Positions 23,866 to 32,303 are shown, counted from the stretch's first letter. The stretch: 44,981 nt of DNA from Streptomyces pseudovenezuelae (GCF_029892565.1 NZ_JARXVH010000036.1:1-44981), one strand, 5' to 3'. Notes: a model not told the origin generated them from the letters alone. Made by a program: numbers and translations.

Positions 23866-25005
23866 TCAGGAGACCGGCAGAGCGGTCCACTGCTGGTTGG
23901 CGCCGCCGTTGCAGTCCCACAGGACTAGTTGCGTACCGTCGGTGGTGGACGCGCCGGGGTCGTCGAGGCAGCGTCCGGAGACCGGGTTGCGGTATCCGCC
24001 GTTGTACGCCTGCCATTGCTGGTTGGTTCCGCCGTTGCAGTCCCAGACCTCGATCCTGGTGCCGTTGGCGGTACCGCGGCCGGTCGCGTCGAGGCACTTG
24101 CCGAGCGCGCGCAGGGTGCCGTCGGAGCGTGCGGACCACTGCTGCGCGGCGGAACCGTTGCAGGCCGCGATGTCCGCGGCGGTCCCGTTGGAGCTGTTGC
24201 CGCCGCTCACGTCCAGGCACTTCCCCGCGATTCCGGAGCGCACCTCACCGCCCGCCGAAGCCGGCGGCTTGATCCAGCCTGCCGCGTCGGCGGCCTGCAC
24301 GCCCGCGTTGAAGGCGTCCGCCATCTTGCGGAAGCCGTTGTCGTTGGGGTGCAGGGAGTCGGACAGGTCCGCGCTGGTCAGCGCGCTCATGTCCACCAGG
24401 CGCACATGCTTGCCCGCGGCCTGCTCGGCCTGGACGATTCCGGGTAGCTGGGCGTTGAACGCGGGCCGGTTGGCCTCCTCGGTGCCGCTGGTGGAGACGA
24501 TCACGGTGCCGACGAGGACGGTCGCATCGGGTACGTCGCGGGTGATCTGGTCGATGAGCGCACGCAGCCGGTCGGGGGCGGTGGGGATCTGGTAGTTGCC
24601 GTTGAGGTCGTTGGTGCCGATCTCCAGGGTGATCACGTTCGGGCGGTAACGGGCCAGTACGGCGTCGGCGATGCCGGCTATCTGGTCGATCCGCCAGCCG
24701 GAGTGGCCTTCGTTGTCCGGGTCGGACATGGTGCCGTTGCGGCCGGAGCCGACGAAGTCCAGGGCGTGTCCCTCGGCCGACAACTGGTTCCCCAGAAATC
24801 CCCGATAGCTGTTCCCGGACGGGCTGCCGACGCCCCAGGTGATCGAGTCGCCCAACGGCATCAGCCGGAGAGCGGCGGGCGCGGCGGCGGCCCGTCCGGC
24901 GGAGGGCGGCGGCGCGGTGCCGGTGGTGGCCGCGGCGGGTAATGCGGGTGATGCGGCGAGAGCGGCCGTCAGCGCGGCGGCCAGGAGTGCCGAGTACTTC
25001 TGCAT
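23866..25005 (-). CDS. Secreted SGNH-fold carbohydrate esterase (CE3-like acetyl xylan esterase) with ricin-type CBM13
   Basis: A 379-aa exported esterase. Signal peptide of about 27 residues. The SGNH blocks are all visible: LMPLGDSITWGVG (nucleophile Ser), FVGSGRNG, LEIGTNDLNG (block III Asn) and LSDSLHPNDNG (Asp and His of block V). That layout and length (about 200 residues) match CE3-type acetyl esterases. A ricin module follows from about residue 258, with the repeats IAACNGSAAQQW, EVWDCNGGTNQQW and VLWDCNGGANQQW. It likely removes acetyl groups from xylan so the adjacent GH10 enzyme can act; the GH10 gene is 78 bp downstream. The start ATG 25005 follows GAGGAACGCCA. Confidence 0.86.
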   Translation of the reverse strand: MQKYSALLAAALTAALAASPALPAAATTGTAPPPSAGRAAAAPAALRLMPLGDSITWGVGSPSGNSYRGFLGNQLSAEGHALDFVGSGRNGTMSDPDNEGHSGWRIDQIAGIADAVLARYRPNVITLEIGTNDLNGNYQIPTAPDRLRALIDQITRDVPDATVLVGTVIVSTSGTEEANRPAFNAQLPGIVQAEQAAGKHVRLVDMSALTSADLSDSLHPNDNGFRKMADAFNAGVQAADAAGWIKPPASAGGEVRSGIAGKCLDVSGGNSSNGTAADIAACNGSAAQQWSARSDGTLRALGKCLDATGRGTANGTRIEVWDCNGGTNQQWQAYNGGYRNPVSGRCLDDPGASTTDGTQLVLWDCNGGANQQWTALPVS

Positions 25006-25061
25006 TGGCGTTCCTCACTGGTGCGGGACAGTGGGTGGGGGTGAACGAGCACGCGAGCCGG

Positions 25062-27527
25062 TCAGCGGGGGGTGAAGTCCTGGTTGCTTCCGACGGTGTT
25101 CTTGCAGGGCCATTGGTCGAGCTGCTGGCCGGGGTTGCTGCCGCCGCCGTAGACGTCCAGGCACAGGCCACTGTTCTGGTTCTGGAAGGAGTACGAGCCG
25201 TCGGACTGCTGTACCGGCAGCCACAGACTGCCGAGCGCCGTGCTCGGGGCCTGCTGCACGATGTCGGGCGTACCGGCGCTCGTGGAACCGCCGGACACCG
25301 CCACGACCAGCCCGGAGTTCTGCGCCTGCAACTGGCCGTAGCCGCCCGAGGCCGGCACGAACTGGAACTGCTGGTTGCTCTGACCGCTGCAGGTCCACTG
25401 GTCGATCGCGGCGCCCGCGCTGCCGGAGTTGCCGTACACGTCCAGGCACAGGCTGTCGCTGCCGATCACCAACTGGTGGTAACCGCTGGGGAAGCCGCCG
25501 TTGCCCGAGGGCTGGACTCCTGCCTGCTGGATGACCTGGCGGGCGCCCTGCGGCCAGTCGGTGCCACTGGCCTGGACGTTGTTCGTCAGGACGTTGTTGT
25601 GCGGAGGACCGGTGGCCACGTATGTGTTGCCGCCGTTGTACCAGTTGCTGGAGAACGTGCTGTCGTCGGTGTGGTTGTTCCCGTTGGCATTGGTGAGCGC
25701 CCAGTTGCCGGCGTCCTGCACCACGTTGTGCGACAGCGTCAGATAACGGGAGCCCTCGTCGAGGTACAGCGCGGTGGTGCGGTTGTTGTCGTACATGTAG
25801 TTGTCGGAGATCACCGTGCCGGGGCTCGCGGACAGGTTGTAGATGCTGCCGCCGTCGAACATCGCGTTCTTGGTGTCGTAGATCAGGTTGTGCGAGACGG
25901 TGTTGTTCTTCAGCGTCGTCGGAGTGCTGTAGACGGGCTGATAGGTGTACGTGCCCCGGTTGACATAGTCCTGGCTGCCGCCCGGGTCGTTGACGCCCCA
26001 GCCCCAGCCGATGTCGATCCCGTCGTAGGGCAGGTGATCGCATTGGTTGTGGGTGATCGTCGCGTTGGTGACGTAGGTGGACAGGATGGCGGCGGTCTCC
26101 TTGTAGTCGGTTCCCACTCCGCTGACCCTGTTGTTGCTGATCGTGATGTTCTGGTTGGTCATCCGCGCGTTGCTCGGGTGGTGGGCGTCCGGCTGGATCC
26201 CGCCGACCTGGATGCCGCTGCCGGCGATGTCGGTGAAGGTGTTGCCGGTGATGGTGACGCCGCTCGCGCCGAGTCCGGTGCCGGAGGCCGTGGCGACACC
26301 GTCGTTGCCCACGCCCATTGCGGCCTGTCCGAGTTCGGAGAACGTGTCGCCGGAGAAGGTGATGCCGGTGGCGGCGGAGACCTGGACGGCCGCAGGCATC
26401 TGCGCCCAGTGGTTACGGGTGGCCTCGAACTGCGTGCACCCCGACTTGCAGGTGCTCAGCCAGTTGGCGGGCATCGTGTAGGCACCGGTGATGTGCGCCC
26501 CGCTCTGCTGGTCCGCGTAGCCGTCGGGTCCGCTCGGGCCGAGCCAGGAGGTTCCCGTGAACCGGATGCCGGTGAAGCTCAGACCGGTCACGGGTGTGTC
26601 GTAGCTGCCGCTGATTCCCAGCAGGCTCTGCAACCGGGGCAGTTCGACATCGAGGCTGTTCGGGTTCTGCCCCGGCTGGGCCCTGTAGTACAGGTCGCCG
26701 GTGGAGGAGTCGAGATACCACTGTCCGGCCTGCTGCAGGAACGCGTAGTTGTTCTCCAGGTACATCGTTCCGCCGGCGAACGGTGCGTTGATGGTGTCGT
26801 AGCCCCAGGAGTTGTTGTTCCACGCGGGCTGGCGCATGGTGATCGTCCTGCCGCTGATCGACTGGACCGGTGCATAGCGGTCGGTGAAGGAGTTGATGCT
26901 CTCGACTTCCATGTGGTTCTGGTCCGAGAGGCCGGCCAGGTAGTCGAGGGAGGAGTCCGTGGCGGTCAGGCCGTTCTGGGTGAAGGCGAAGCCGGAGCGG
27001 GGGACTTGGATCGCCGCCCTCGGCGCCTGCTCGCCGTTCACGTACAACTGGCGTGTGTTCACGCCGGTGCCGACATGGACCGACCAGATACTCTTCGCCT
27101 GATCATGCACCTGCCAACCCGTAACCTGCTGGGCGCCGGACACCACCGGCTGCTGCCCGGACACGGCCTGGTAGGTGATGGTGTGCCCGTTCTGGCCACC
27201 GTCGCCGGAGCCGAAGGCCAAAGGCCTGGACACCCGGTAGGTGCCACCGGCCAGGTGGACGACGACGTCCGAGTCGGCCGAGAGCCGGCGCGCGGGCTGC
27301 TGCGCCTGGTCGATGGCGGCGAACGGCCGCCCGGCGGTGCCGTCACCGCCGGGAGCCGCACTCGGCGCCACATACAGGTCGGCGACCGCCGCTTGGCGTT
27401 CCGCCATTCCCGCGTACGCGACCCCGGCGGTGGCCGGACTGCCGACCAGCAGAGCGAGCAGAGCAACCGGGGCGGTCCACAGGCCGCGCAACGCTCTGGC
27501 TCCGCACATGGCTCTGGCTCTGGACAT
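25062..27527 (-). CDS. Secreted right-handed beta-helix polysaccharide-active protein with ricin-type domain
   Basis: An 821-aa exported protein. GGAGG lies 6 nt before ATG 27527; the in-frame ATG 27533 overlaps that ribosome site and is rejected. After the signal (to about residue 38) the sequence LYVAPSAAPGGDGTAGRPFA begins the beta-helix domain, with GGTYRVSRPLAF and ITYQAVSGQQPVVSGA. This is the start usual for GH141-like and related parallel beta-helix enzymes. Later turns show many N-x-x-S/T ladders (ITISNNRVSGVG, ATITHNQCDHLPYDGIDI). Residues about 680-821 are a ricin module of the GGFPSGYHQL type, nearly shared with the protein at 15044-16873. A role on pectic or fucosylated or xylose-containing side chains is possible; the precise family is unsettled. 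Confidence 0.78.
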   Translation of the reverse strand: MSRARAMCGARALRGLWTAPVALLALLVGSPATAGVAYAGMAERQAAVADLYVAPSAAPGGDGTAGRPFAAIDQAQQPARRLSADSDVVVHLAGGTYRVSRPLAFGSGDGGQNGHTITYQAVSGQQPVVSGAQQVTGWQVHDQAKSIWSVHVGTGVNTRQLYVNGEQAPRAAIQVPRSGFAFTQNGLTATDSSLDYLAGLSDQNHMEVESINSFTDRYAPVQSISGRTITMRQPAWNNNSWGYDTINAPFAGGTMYLENNYAFLQQAGQWYLDSSTGDLYYRAQPGQNPNSLDVELPRLQSLLGISGSYDTPVTGLSFTGIRFTGTSWLGPSGPDGYADQQSGAHITGAYTMPANWLSTCKSGCTQFEATRNHWAQMPAAVQVSAATGITFSGDTFSELGQAAMGVGNDGVATASGTGLGASGVTITGNTFTDIAGSGIQVGGIQPDAHHPSNARMTNQNITISNNRVSGVGTDYKETAAILSTYVTNATITHNQCDHLPYDGIDIGWGWGVNDPGGSQDYVNRGTYTYQPVYSTPTTLKNNTVSHNLIYDTKNAMFDGGSIYNLSASPGTVISDNYMYDNNRTTALYLDEGSRYLTLSHNVVQDAGNWALTNANGNNHTDDSTFSSNWYNGGNTYVATGPPHNNVLTNNVQASGTDWPQGARQVIQQAGVQPSGNGGFPSGYHQLVIGSDSLCLDVYGNSGSAGAAIDQWTCSGQSNQQFQFVPASGGYGQLQAQNSGLVVAVSGGSTSAGTPDIVQQAPSTALGSLWLPVQQSDGSYSFQNQNSGLCLDVYGGGSNPGQQLDQWPCKNTVGSNQDFTPR

Positions 27528-27540
27528 GGTCATCCTCCGG

Positions 27541-27552
27541 TAGCGCTTGAGT
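27541..27552. promoter_or_regulatory. AGCGCT-centred site before the beta-helix gene
   Basis: TAGCGCTTGAG lies immediately upstream of the ribosome site of the beta-helix gene. Its core AGCGCTT recurs in CGAAGCGCTTGCG (29792-29804) upstream of the whole cluster. LacI-family operators often have such a central GC-flanked symmetry. Only weak symmetry is present at this copy. Confidence 0.25.
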
Positions 27553-27694
27553 CCTGTGGAACCGGGGCTTACGGCGTTTCCTCGCCGTCCGAGTCGCCCG
27601 CAGGACGCGCCCGTCGGGGGAAGCCGACGTCCGCGTTGGGAGGCGAGCGGTGAGCGGCCGGCGGTGCGCCGGCCGCGGACGGGAACCGTTCAGG

Positions 27695-29290
27695 TCAACT
27701 GAGGCTCCATTGCTGGTTGGATCCGCCGTTGCACTGCCAGAGTTCCGCCAGGGCGCCGTTGGCCGTGGAAGCGCCGGTGACGTCGAGGCAGAGCCCGGAC
27801 TGGACGCCCGTGACGGTGCCGTCGGAGTTCACCTGCCACTGCTGGTTGGCACCGCCGTTGCACGGCCACGTCACCACCTTGGTGCCCGCGGACGTCTGGT
27901 TGTTGTACGCGTCCAGGCACATCTGGCTGCTGCCGCTGTAGACGGTCAGGGTGCCCGAGGACGTGCGGGTCCAGGTCTGGTTGGCGCCGCCGCTGCAGTC
28001 CCAGATCTGCAGCTGTGTGCCCGATGTGGTGGACGAGTTGGGCACGTCCAGACACTTGCCCGCGCCCACCGCATGCAGCGCACCCGTGCCTGATCCCCCG
28101 GAGGAATTGCCGTAGCCGGCCGCGGTGATGTTGGCCTGGACCGCGTTCTCGGTGGCGTCCGAGGGGTAGCCGGAAGTCATCACGCCTTCGTAGAAGGTGC
28201 CCTGTGCTCCCTTGCTGTTGTCGCCGCCGATGCCCAGGATGATGGCGCCCTGCTTGCGCATCGGGTTGTAGCCCGCGACGTTGGGACGCGGCCCGTCGTA
28301 GAAAGTGGACAAGGCACCGGACTGGGCGTTGCCGCCGCGGATCGCCCAGTGGTTCGGGCCGCCCTTGATGATGGCGGTCGTGTACCGGTGGTTGATGGTG
28401 GGATCGCCCGCGTTGTAGTGCTGGTTGACCCCCGAGAACAGGCCGTTCTCCAGGTCTGCCATGATCCACGGACCGTTTCCCGAACCGTAGCCCCAGACCT
28501 TGATGTTGCCGAAGTAGATGGCCTCCATGGTGCCGTTGCCGTCGTCGTTGCTGTCCGTCTCGGCGTTGCCGTAGTCGAAGCAGCAGCCGCCGTTGTAGTG
28601 CGTGCCGTCGAAGATCGCGTACATGCCCTCGGGGTTGTCCCCGGTGGCGATGCCGTTGGTGTGGTTGTTGCGGTAGCCCGTGCCGGGCGCCACGAAGACG
28701 CCGTAAGCCCTGTGACCGCCCACTGTGGTCGGCGCGGCGGTCGCGTTCGCGAGGTTGTCGGGGCCGCCCGCGGCACCACCGCCGGGCGCCTGGGTGAGGT
28801 TGTTGGCGCGGCCCGACTGGTCGTAGATGATCGTGATCAGGCAGGTCGTCCCCGAGCAGAACGAGTCCTGGGCGGCCGCGTCGGCATATCCGCCCGCGCT
28901 CAGGACGCCGACGTCCCGGGTGGTGTTGTCCGAGGCGCGCCGGACCTGATAGAGCGGCCCGTTGTACGAGGCGTACAGCGCCCGCGTCGTGCTGTGCGCC
29001 GCCACACAGGCCGTACCGCCCGCCGCGTAGATGTCGCACGGCCCGGACGTGGCGGCCCGGGCCGGACCGGCCGTGGCCGTGGCGCCGGCCAGAGTTCCGG
29101 CGACGAGCGCGACCGCGGCCCCTGCCCGAGCGGCCGTCTTCCAACGAGAGCGGGCCGAGCGGGTCGCCGAAAGCACGTCTGCCGGAAGCGGCAGGTCGTC
29201 CGGCCTGCCATGGTGCCGTACCGCTGCGAACAACCGCTGGACGCCACCGCGTCCGAACAGCGGTCGGTGTCCTGTACGTGTGATTCCCAT
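27695..29290 (-). CDS. Secreted GH54 alpha-L-arabinofuranosidase with C-terminal ricin-type CBM13
   Basis: A 531-aa protein and first gene of the hydrolase run. ATG 29290 follows GGGAG by 5 nt. The N-terminal export signal is unusually long (about 80 residues, hydrophobic core GAAVALVAGTLAGATATAG); a shorter start near residue 37 cannot be excluded. The GH54 domain starts PCDIYAAGGTACVAAHSTTR and carries YDQSGRANN, GCCFDYGNAE, WIMADLENGLFSG (nucleophile Glu) and ILGIGGDNSKG (acid Asp). The ricin tail from about residue 405 has LQIWDCSGGANQTW and two more repeats. The closest paralogue by eye is the 16982-18511 gene. It removes arabinose branches from arabinoxylan or arabinan. Confidence 0.88.
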   Translation of the reverse strand: MGITRTGHRPLFGRGGVQRLFAAVRHHGRPDDLPLPADVLSATRSARSRWKTAARAGAAVALVAGTLAGATATAGPARAATSGPCDIYAAGGTACVAAHSTTRALYASYNGPLYQVRRASDNTTRDVGVLSAGGYADAAAQDSFCSGTTCLITIIYDQSGRANNLTQAPGGGAAGGPDNLANATAAPTTVGGHRAYGVFVAPGTGYRNNHTNGIATGDNPEGMYAIFDGTHYNGGCCFDYGNAETDSNDDGNGTMEAIYFGNIKVWGYGSGNGPWIMADLENGLFSGVNQHYNAGDPTINHRYTTAIIKGGPNHWAIRGGNAQSGALSTFYDGPRPNVAGYNPMRKQGAIILGIGGDNSKGAQGTFYEGVMTSGYPSDATENAVQANITAAGYGNSSGGSGTGALHAVGAGKCLDVPNSSTTSGTQLQIWDCSGGANQTWTRTSSGTLTVYSGSSQMCLDAYNNQTSAGTKVVTWPCNGGANQQWQVNSDGTVTGVQSGLCLDVTGASTANGALAELWQCNGGSNQQWSLS

Positions 29291-29471
29291 CTGATCTCCC
29301 TACCGTGCCGGCGCAGCCCGGTCGGGCTGTGTCGATGGCGCTGACGGATGCGAAAGCGACCAAACGTGCCGTGGTGCAGTGGGATTGCAGAGACGTCGCG
29401 GAGGGAGACGGTGCTCCCGGTTCCTCGGAACCGCCAAGGGCACGGAGCCTCCTGCTGCGAACGTTGTTGCG

Positions 29472-29481
29472 GAATCGATTC
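29472..29481. promoter_or_regulatory. Palindrome GAATCGATTC upstream of hydrolase cluster
   Basis: A perfect 10-bp palindrome followed by GAC, 180 bp upstream of the first GH54 start. The half CGATTCGAC recurs at the second palindrome (29804-29819), so the two may be paired operator sites for one regulator. Confidence 0.35.
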
Positions 29482-29791
29482 GACTGCTGATTCCTGTGAT
29501 TCGCAAGCTCTCTGCGTGCTCGAAAGATTGCGGTGGAGCGGCAGGCCCATCCGCGGCGCGACCGTCTGTATCACGGGCGCCGAGGGAGGCACGTGCGCCA
29601 GGCGGCCGGGGTCAGACATCCGTATGGCCCACGATCACGCCGTTGAGCAGGTACACAGCCGACAGCACGCGCCACGGGACAGCCCGTTCAGGGGGCATAG
29701 GCCGAAGCTGCCGGGCCTCGACCCGCGCGCCGGCGACGTATTCACCTCACGGCACGTCATTGACCCGCACACAGCCGATTCCAGCCTCCGT

Positions 29792-29819
29792 CGAAGCGCT
29801 TGCGTCGAACCGATTCGAC
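29792..29819. promoter_or_regulatory. Pair of palindromes CGAAGCGCTTGCG and GTCGAACCGATTCGAC
   Basis: The first (29792-29804) is centred on AAGCGCTT, a layout common to LacI-family operators. The second (29804-29819) has perfect 6-bp arms GTCGAA/TTCGAC around CCGA. Together with the site at 29472 they suggest sugar-responsive control, though they lie 500 bp from the nearest hydrolase gene. Confidence 0.3.
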
Positions 29820-30030
29820 CGCTCCCTCCGGTACTCCGTACCACCCGCGACGTACGCCGCCGGTACCGCCGACTCGTCGCCGAACCAGCGAAGTCCCGCC
29901 TTCCAGGCAAAGGCCGCGGAGTCAGCCGCACACTTGTCACGGGCTACCAGGGCCCGCGCCTTGGCCGGCACCCCACGAAACCGATCGGGAGGACCGCTAC
30001 AACGCGGCACTACCGGCGCAGGCGTCTTCC

Positions 30031-30569
30031 TCAGCCTGGACGTCGGAACCGCAGATCTCGCTCCTCCGACAACAAGTGTGGTGGGGTCGGTGTGGATGTC
30101 GTGGCTGGTTGTCGCAGCAGGTGGTCGATGAGGCGTTCCTTGGCCAGGGCGAGGTGACGCCGGTAGGTGGCGGTGAGAGCCTCGTGCGCCTTGACACCCG
30201 CGGAGTTGATCTGCAGCGCGTCGAGGGCGGTGATGATGGCGCCGCGCAGGTCCGCGACCGGGTCGGGTGAGCCCGGCGGCACGAGATGGGAGTGCAGCAG
30301 GGCGCTGGCCGCGAATTCCCGGGAGGTGTGCCAGGTACGCAGCGCCTCGACCATGCCTTCCTCGAACGCGGCGCGCGGCAACTGGTCGCCCGGGCCACTC
30401 TCGGAGGCGGTTGCGGGCCATGTCGCCAAGGGCGCGACCGCTGCGCGAGCCCGGTGTTGCACCCACTGTTCCACTGTCTGCCATCGCCAGTCCCGGCCCA
30501 AGACGTGCTGTTGCCTCCCACCGACGTCCACCGCCGCGACCTCCGGCAACCCGGCCTCGGCGAGGTAGC
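30031..30569 (-). pseudogene. C-terminal fragment of an unrelated gene fused to broken tnpB
   Basis: Beyond the point where similarity to the intact tnpB stops, the frame stays open for about 180 codons with good codon bias. Segments such as WVQHRARAAVAPLATWPA, VEALRTWHTSREFAASALLH and TYRRHLALAKERLIDHLL resemble the C-terminal part of large Streptomyces STAND-type ATP-binding regulators, where P-F-x-T-Y-R-R-H-L precedes the end. The usual residues before T-Y-R-R-H-L appear deleted here. The N-terminal part is absent. Identification is by recall and remains tentative. Confidence 0.35.
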
Positions 30570-31198
30570 GCCCCGCGGTCGCGCCGCTCGTGCCGGGGGT
30601 TGGTGACCTTTCCCCGGTGGACAACGTCACCAGGGAGGTGATCCCGGCGTCGATGCCGACCGCGTTCTTCGTGGCCGGAGCCGGGGTAATGCCGTCGTCG
30701 CACAGCAGCGACACGAACCAGCGTCCCGCACTGTCACGGGACACCGTCACCGTGGTCGGCTCGCTGCCCTCGGGCAGCGGACGCGACCAGCGGATGTCCA
30801 GGGGGCCGGCCATCTTCGCCAACGTCAGCCGTCCCTCACGCCACGTAAAGGCACTGCGCGTGTACTCGGCCGACGCACGGGATTTCTTGCGGGACTTGAA
30901 GCGCGGGTACTTCGCGCGCTGGGCGAAGAAGTTCCCGAACGCCGTCTGCAGATGGCGCAGCGCCTGCTGGAGCGGGACCGAGGACACCTCGGTAAGGAAG
31001 GCGAGCTCCTCGGTCTTCTTCCACTGCGTGAGTGCGGTGGAGGACTGCACGTAGGAGATGCGGCGCTGCTCTGTGTACCAGGCCCGTGTGCGCTCTTCCA
31101 GCGCCTTGTTGTAGACCAGGCGGACGCAGCCGCTCTGCCGCCTGCTCGCCTGTGGGGTAAAAGCGGTACTTGAACGCCCCCTTGACCTGCCGCGCCAT
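30570..31198 (-). pseudogene. tnpB remnant: frameshifted and 3'-truncated copy
   Basis: The sequence closely follows the intact tnpB at 37743-38936 from its ATG to the G-I-D-A-G-I-T-S-L-V-T-L-S-T-G-E segment (RuvC I Asp kept), then stops matching at about 30572. Near 31132 it lacks 14 bp present in the intact copy, which shifts the frame after GEQAAE. The second half of the RuvC domain, the zinc finger, the right end and the omega-RNA region are all missing. The product cannot be active. Confidence 0.88.
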
Positions 31199-31359
31199 AC
31201 CTCACGTTCTATCAGTTCCCGTGTGAGTGGCGAGTGTCGGCCGGTGGACGACGCACGCCGGTGCGCCCTGACGGCGAACCGGCTTTCCCTGCCCTGCTTC
31301 GCAGGAGCTTCGTTTCCTCCCCCGGCTGAAGCCGGGGGTATCCACAAAGGAGAGCCTCG
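31199..31359 (-). mobile_element. Left end of the broken IS200/IS605-type element
   Basis: This 160-bp stretch is nearly the same as 38937-39097 next to the intact tnpB. It contains a perfect hairpin CCCCCGGCT-GA-AGCCGGGGG (31319-31338), the subterminal structure expected of IS200/IS605 ends, and finishes at CACAAAGGAGAGCCTCG just before the ATG of the TfoX-like gene. Read outwards (plus strand) the terminal bases form a good ribosome site for that gene. Confidence 0.7.
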
Positions 31360-31692
31360 ATGATGGCGTACGACGAAGGACTGGCCGAGCGGATCCGGCA
31401 GCATCTGGGCTCCGACCCGGACCTCACGGAGAAACTCATGTTCGGCGGCATCGCCTTTCTGCACGGCGGCAACATGGCCGTCGGAGTGACCGGTGACGAC
31501 CTCATGGTCCGGGTGGGACTACAGGCCGCGGACGCGGCACTGGCCCGCCCAGGCGCGCGGATCTTCGACATGACGGGCCGCCCGATGCGCGGCTGGGTGG
31601 TGGTCGCGGGCTCCGCCGTCGCGGAGGACGAGGCGCTCGGTGAGTGGATCGACGAAGGGTACGCATTCGCGGCGAGCCTGCCGCGCAAGTAG
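31360..31692 (+). CDS. TfoX N-terminal-domain protein
   Basis: A 110-aa (or 109 from the second ATG at 31363) single-domain protein with the TfoX-N layout: EGLAERIRQHL, then LTEKLMFGGIAFLHGGNMAVGV, LMVRVG, and a MTGRPMRGWVVV segment. In Gammaproteobacteria TfoX/Sxy relates to competence; the function in actinomycetes is not known. The start and ribosome site (AAAGGAG) come from the left end of an IS200/IS605-type element whose border lies at the start codon, so its native promoter and leader have been replaced. Whether it is expressed depends on the element. Confidence 0.8.
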   Translation: MMAYDEGLAERIRQHLGSDPDLTEKLMFGGIAFLHGGNMAVGVTGDDLMVRVGLQAADAALARPGARIFDMTGRPMRGWVVVAGSAVAEDEALGEWIDEGYAFAASLPRK

Positions 31693-31727
31693 CGGGGCGA
31701 AGGCGCGGTCTCCCAGCGGGGCGGCGC

Positions 31728-32303
31728 TCACGCAGTCTCTGCCGGGCGCTCCTCGGAAGCGTGGTGCGTGCGGGGCCAGGGCACGCTGCCCATCTCCAGC
31801 ATGAAGGGCGCCGGGTCGCTGTCGGATCCCTGGACCATCTCGTGCATCTCCCACTGGCCCGAGCCGTCCCTGACGAACTCGGCCACGGTGGTCGCGGTGG
31901 AATCGCCGACCCCGGCGAAGTCGTCCGCCAGCAGCTCCGTGTAGTGCCGGACGACCAGCACTCCGGCGTTGGAGATCTCGCCGAAGGTCCGGTGTCCGCC
32001 TTCCTGGTGAATGACGACACCCACCACAACCCGGCCGTAGGCGGGCGACAGCCGGTCGAACTCCAGCACCATCACCTCGACGTACCCGAAGCCCAGGCCG
32101 GTCTGACTGTGCCGGGTCATGTTGATCGTGCCGTCGGGAGAGCGGCTGTCGTAGTGGACGACGTACGCCGGCCGCCCGTGGAGATCGTCCGCGGCGTAGG
32201 TCGCGGCGACGATGTCAAGGTGCCGGGGTGGTTCTCCAAACGGACTCGGGTCCCATTTGAGGCGTACCTCGACCTTCCCCAGCCCCTCGCCGACACTGCT
32301 CAC
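31728..32303 (-). CDS. TerD-family protein
   Basis: A 191-aa cytosolic protein, the normal TerD length. GTG 32303 follows GGGAGGCGG and gives the family-typical N-terminus; longer starts up to 32384 would add unrelated residues. The TerD Ca-binding fold segments are visible: VEVRLKWDPSP, LDIVAATYAAD, VVHYDSRSPDGTI, EVMVLEFDRL, VVVGVVIHQ and a C-terminal FVRDGSGQWEMHEM. TerD proteins occur in tellurite-resistance and stress loci, and in Streptomyces many stand-alone paralogues affect differentiation. No tellurite partners are near, so a stand-alone role is likelier. It converges with the TfoX-like gene. Confidence 0.85.
   Translation of the reverse strand: MSSVGEGLGKVEVRLKWDPSPFGEPPRHLDIVAATYAADDLHGRPAYVVHYDSRSPDGTINMTRHSQTGLGFGYVEVMVLEFDRLSPAYGRVVVGVVIHQEGGHRTFGEISNAGVLVVRHYTELLADDFAGVGDSTATTVAEFVRDGSGQWEMHEMVQGSDSDPAPFMLEMGSVPWPRTHHASEERPAETA

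Larger units (their letters stand above)
29291..30030. other. Upstream control region of the hydrolase cluster; one unidentified reading frame
   Basis: About 740 bp with no convincing gene. A minus-strand frame ending at 29747 (segment AAFAWKAGLRWFGDESAVP about 80 residues before the stop) looks partly coding but has no recognisable domain or start, and may be a relic. The DNA carries several palindromes (29472-29481, 29792-29804, 29804-29819) and plausibly holds the promoter for the minus-strand hydrolase genes. Confidence 0.4.

Noticed and set aside
12588..28080. CRISPR-like or simple repeats suggested by recurring CTGCTGGTTG...CCGCCGTTGCA stretches
   Set aside because: These are the repeated QxW segments of ricin-type modules inside reading frames.
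30031..31464. A single 477-residue gene
   Set aside because: It joins a frameshifted, truncated tnpB to unrelated sequence, and its first 60 codons lie antisense to the TfoX-N gene and element end. Treated as two pseudogenes.
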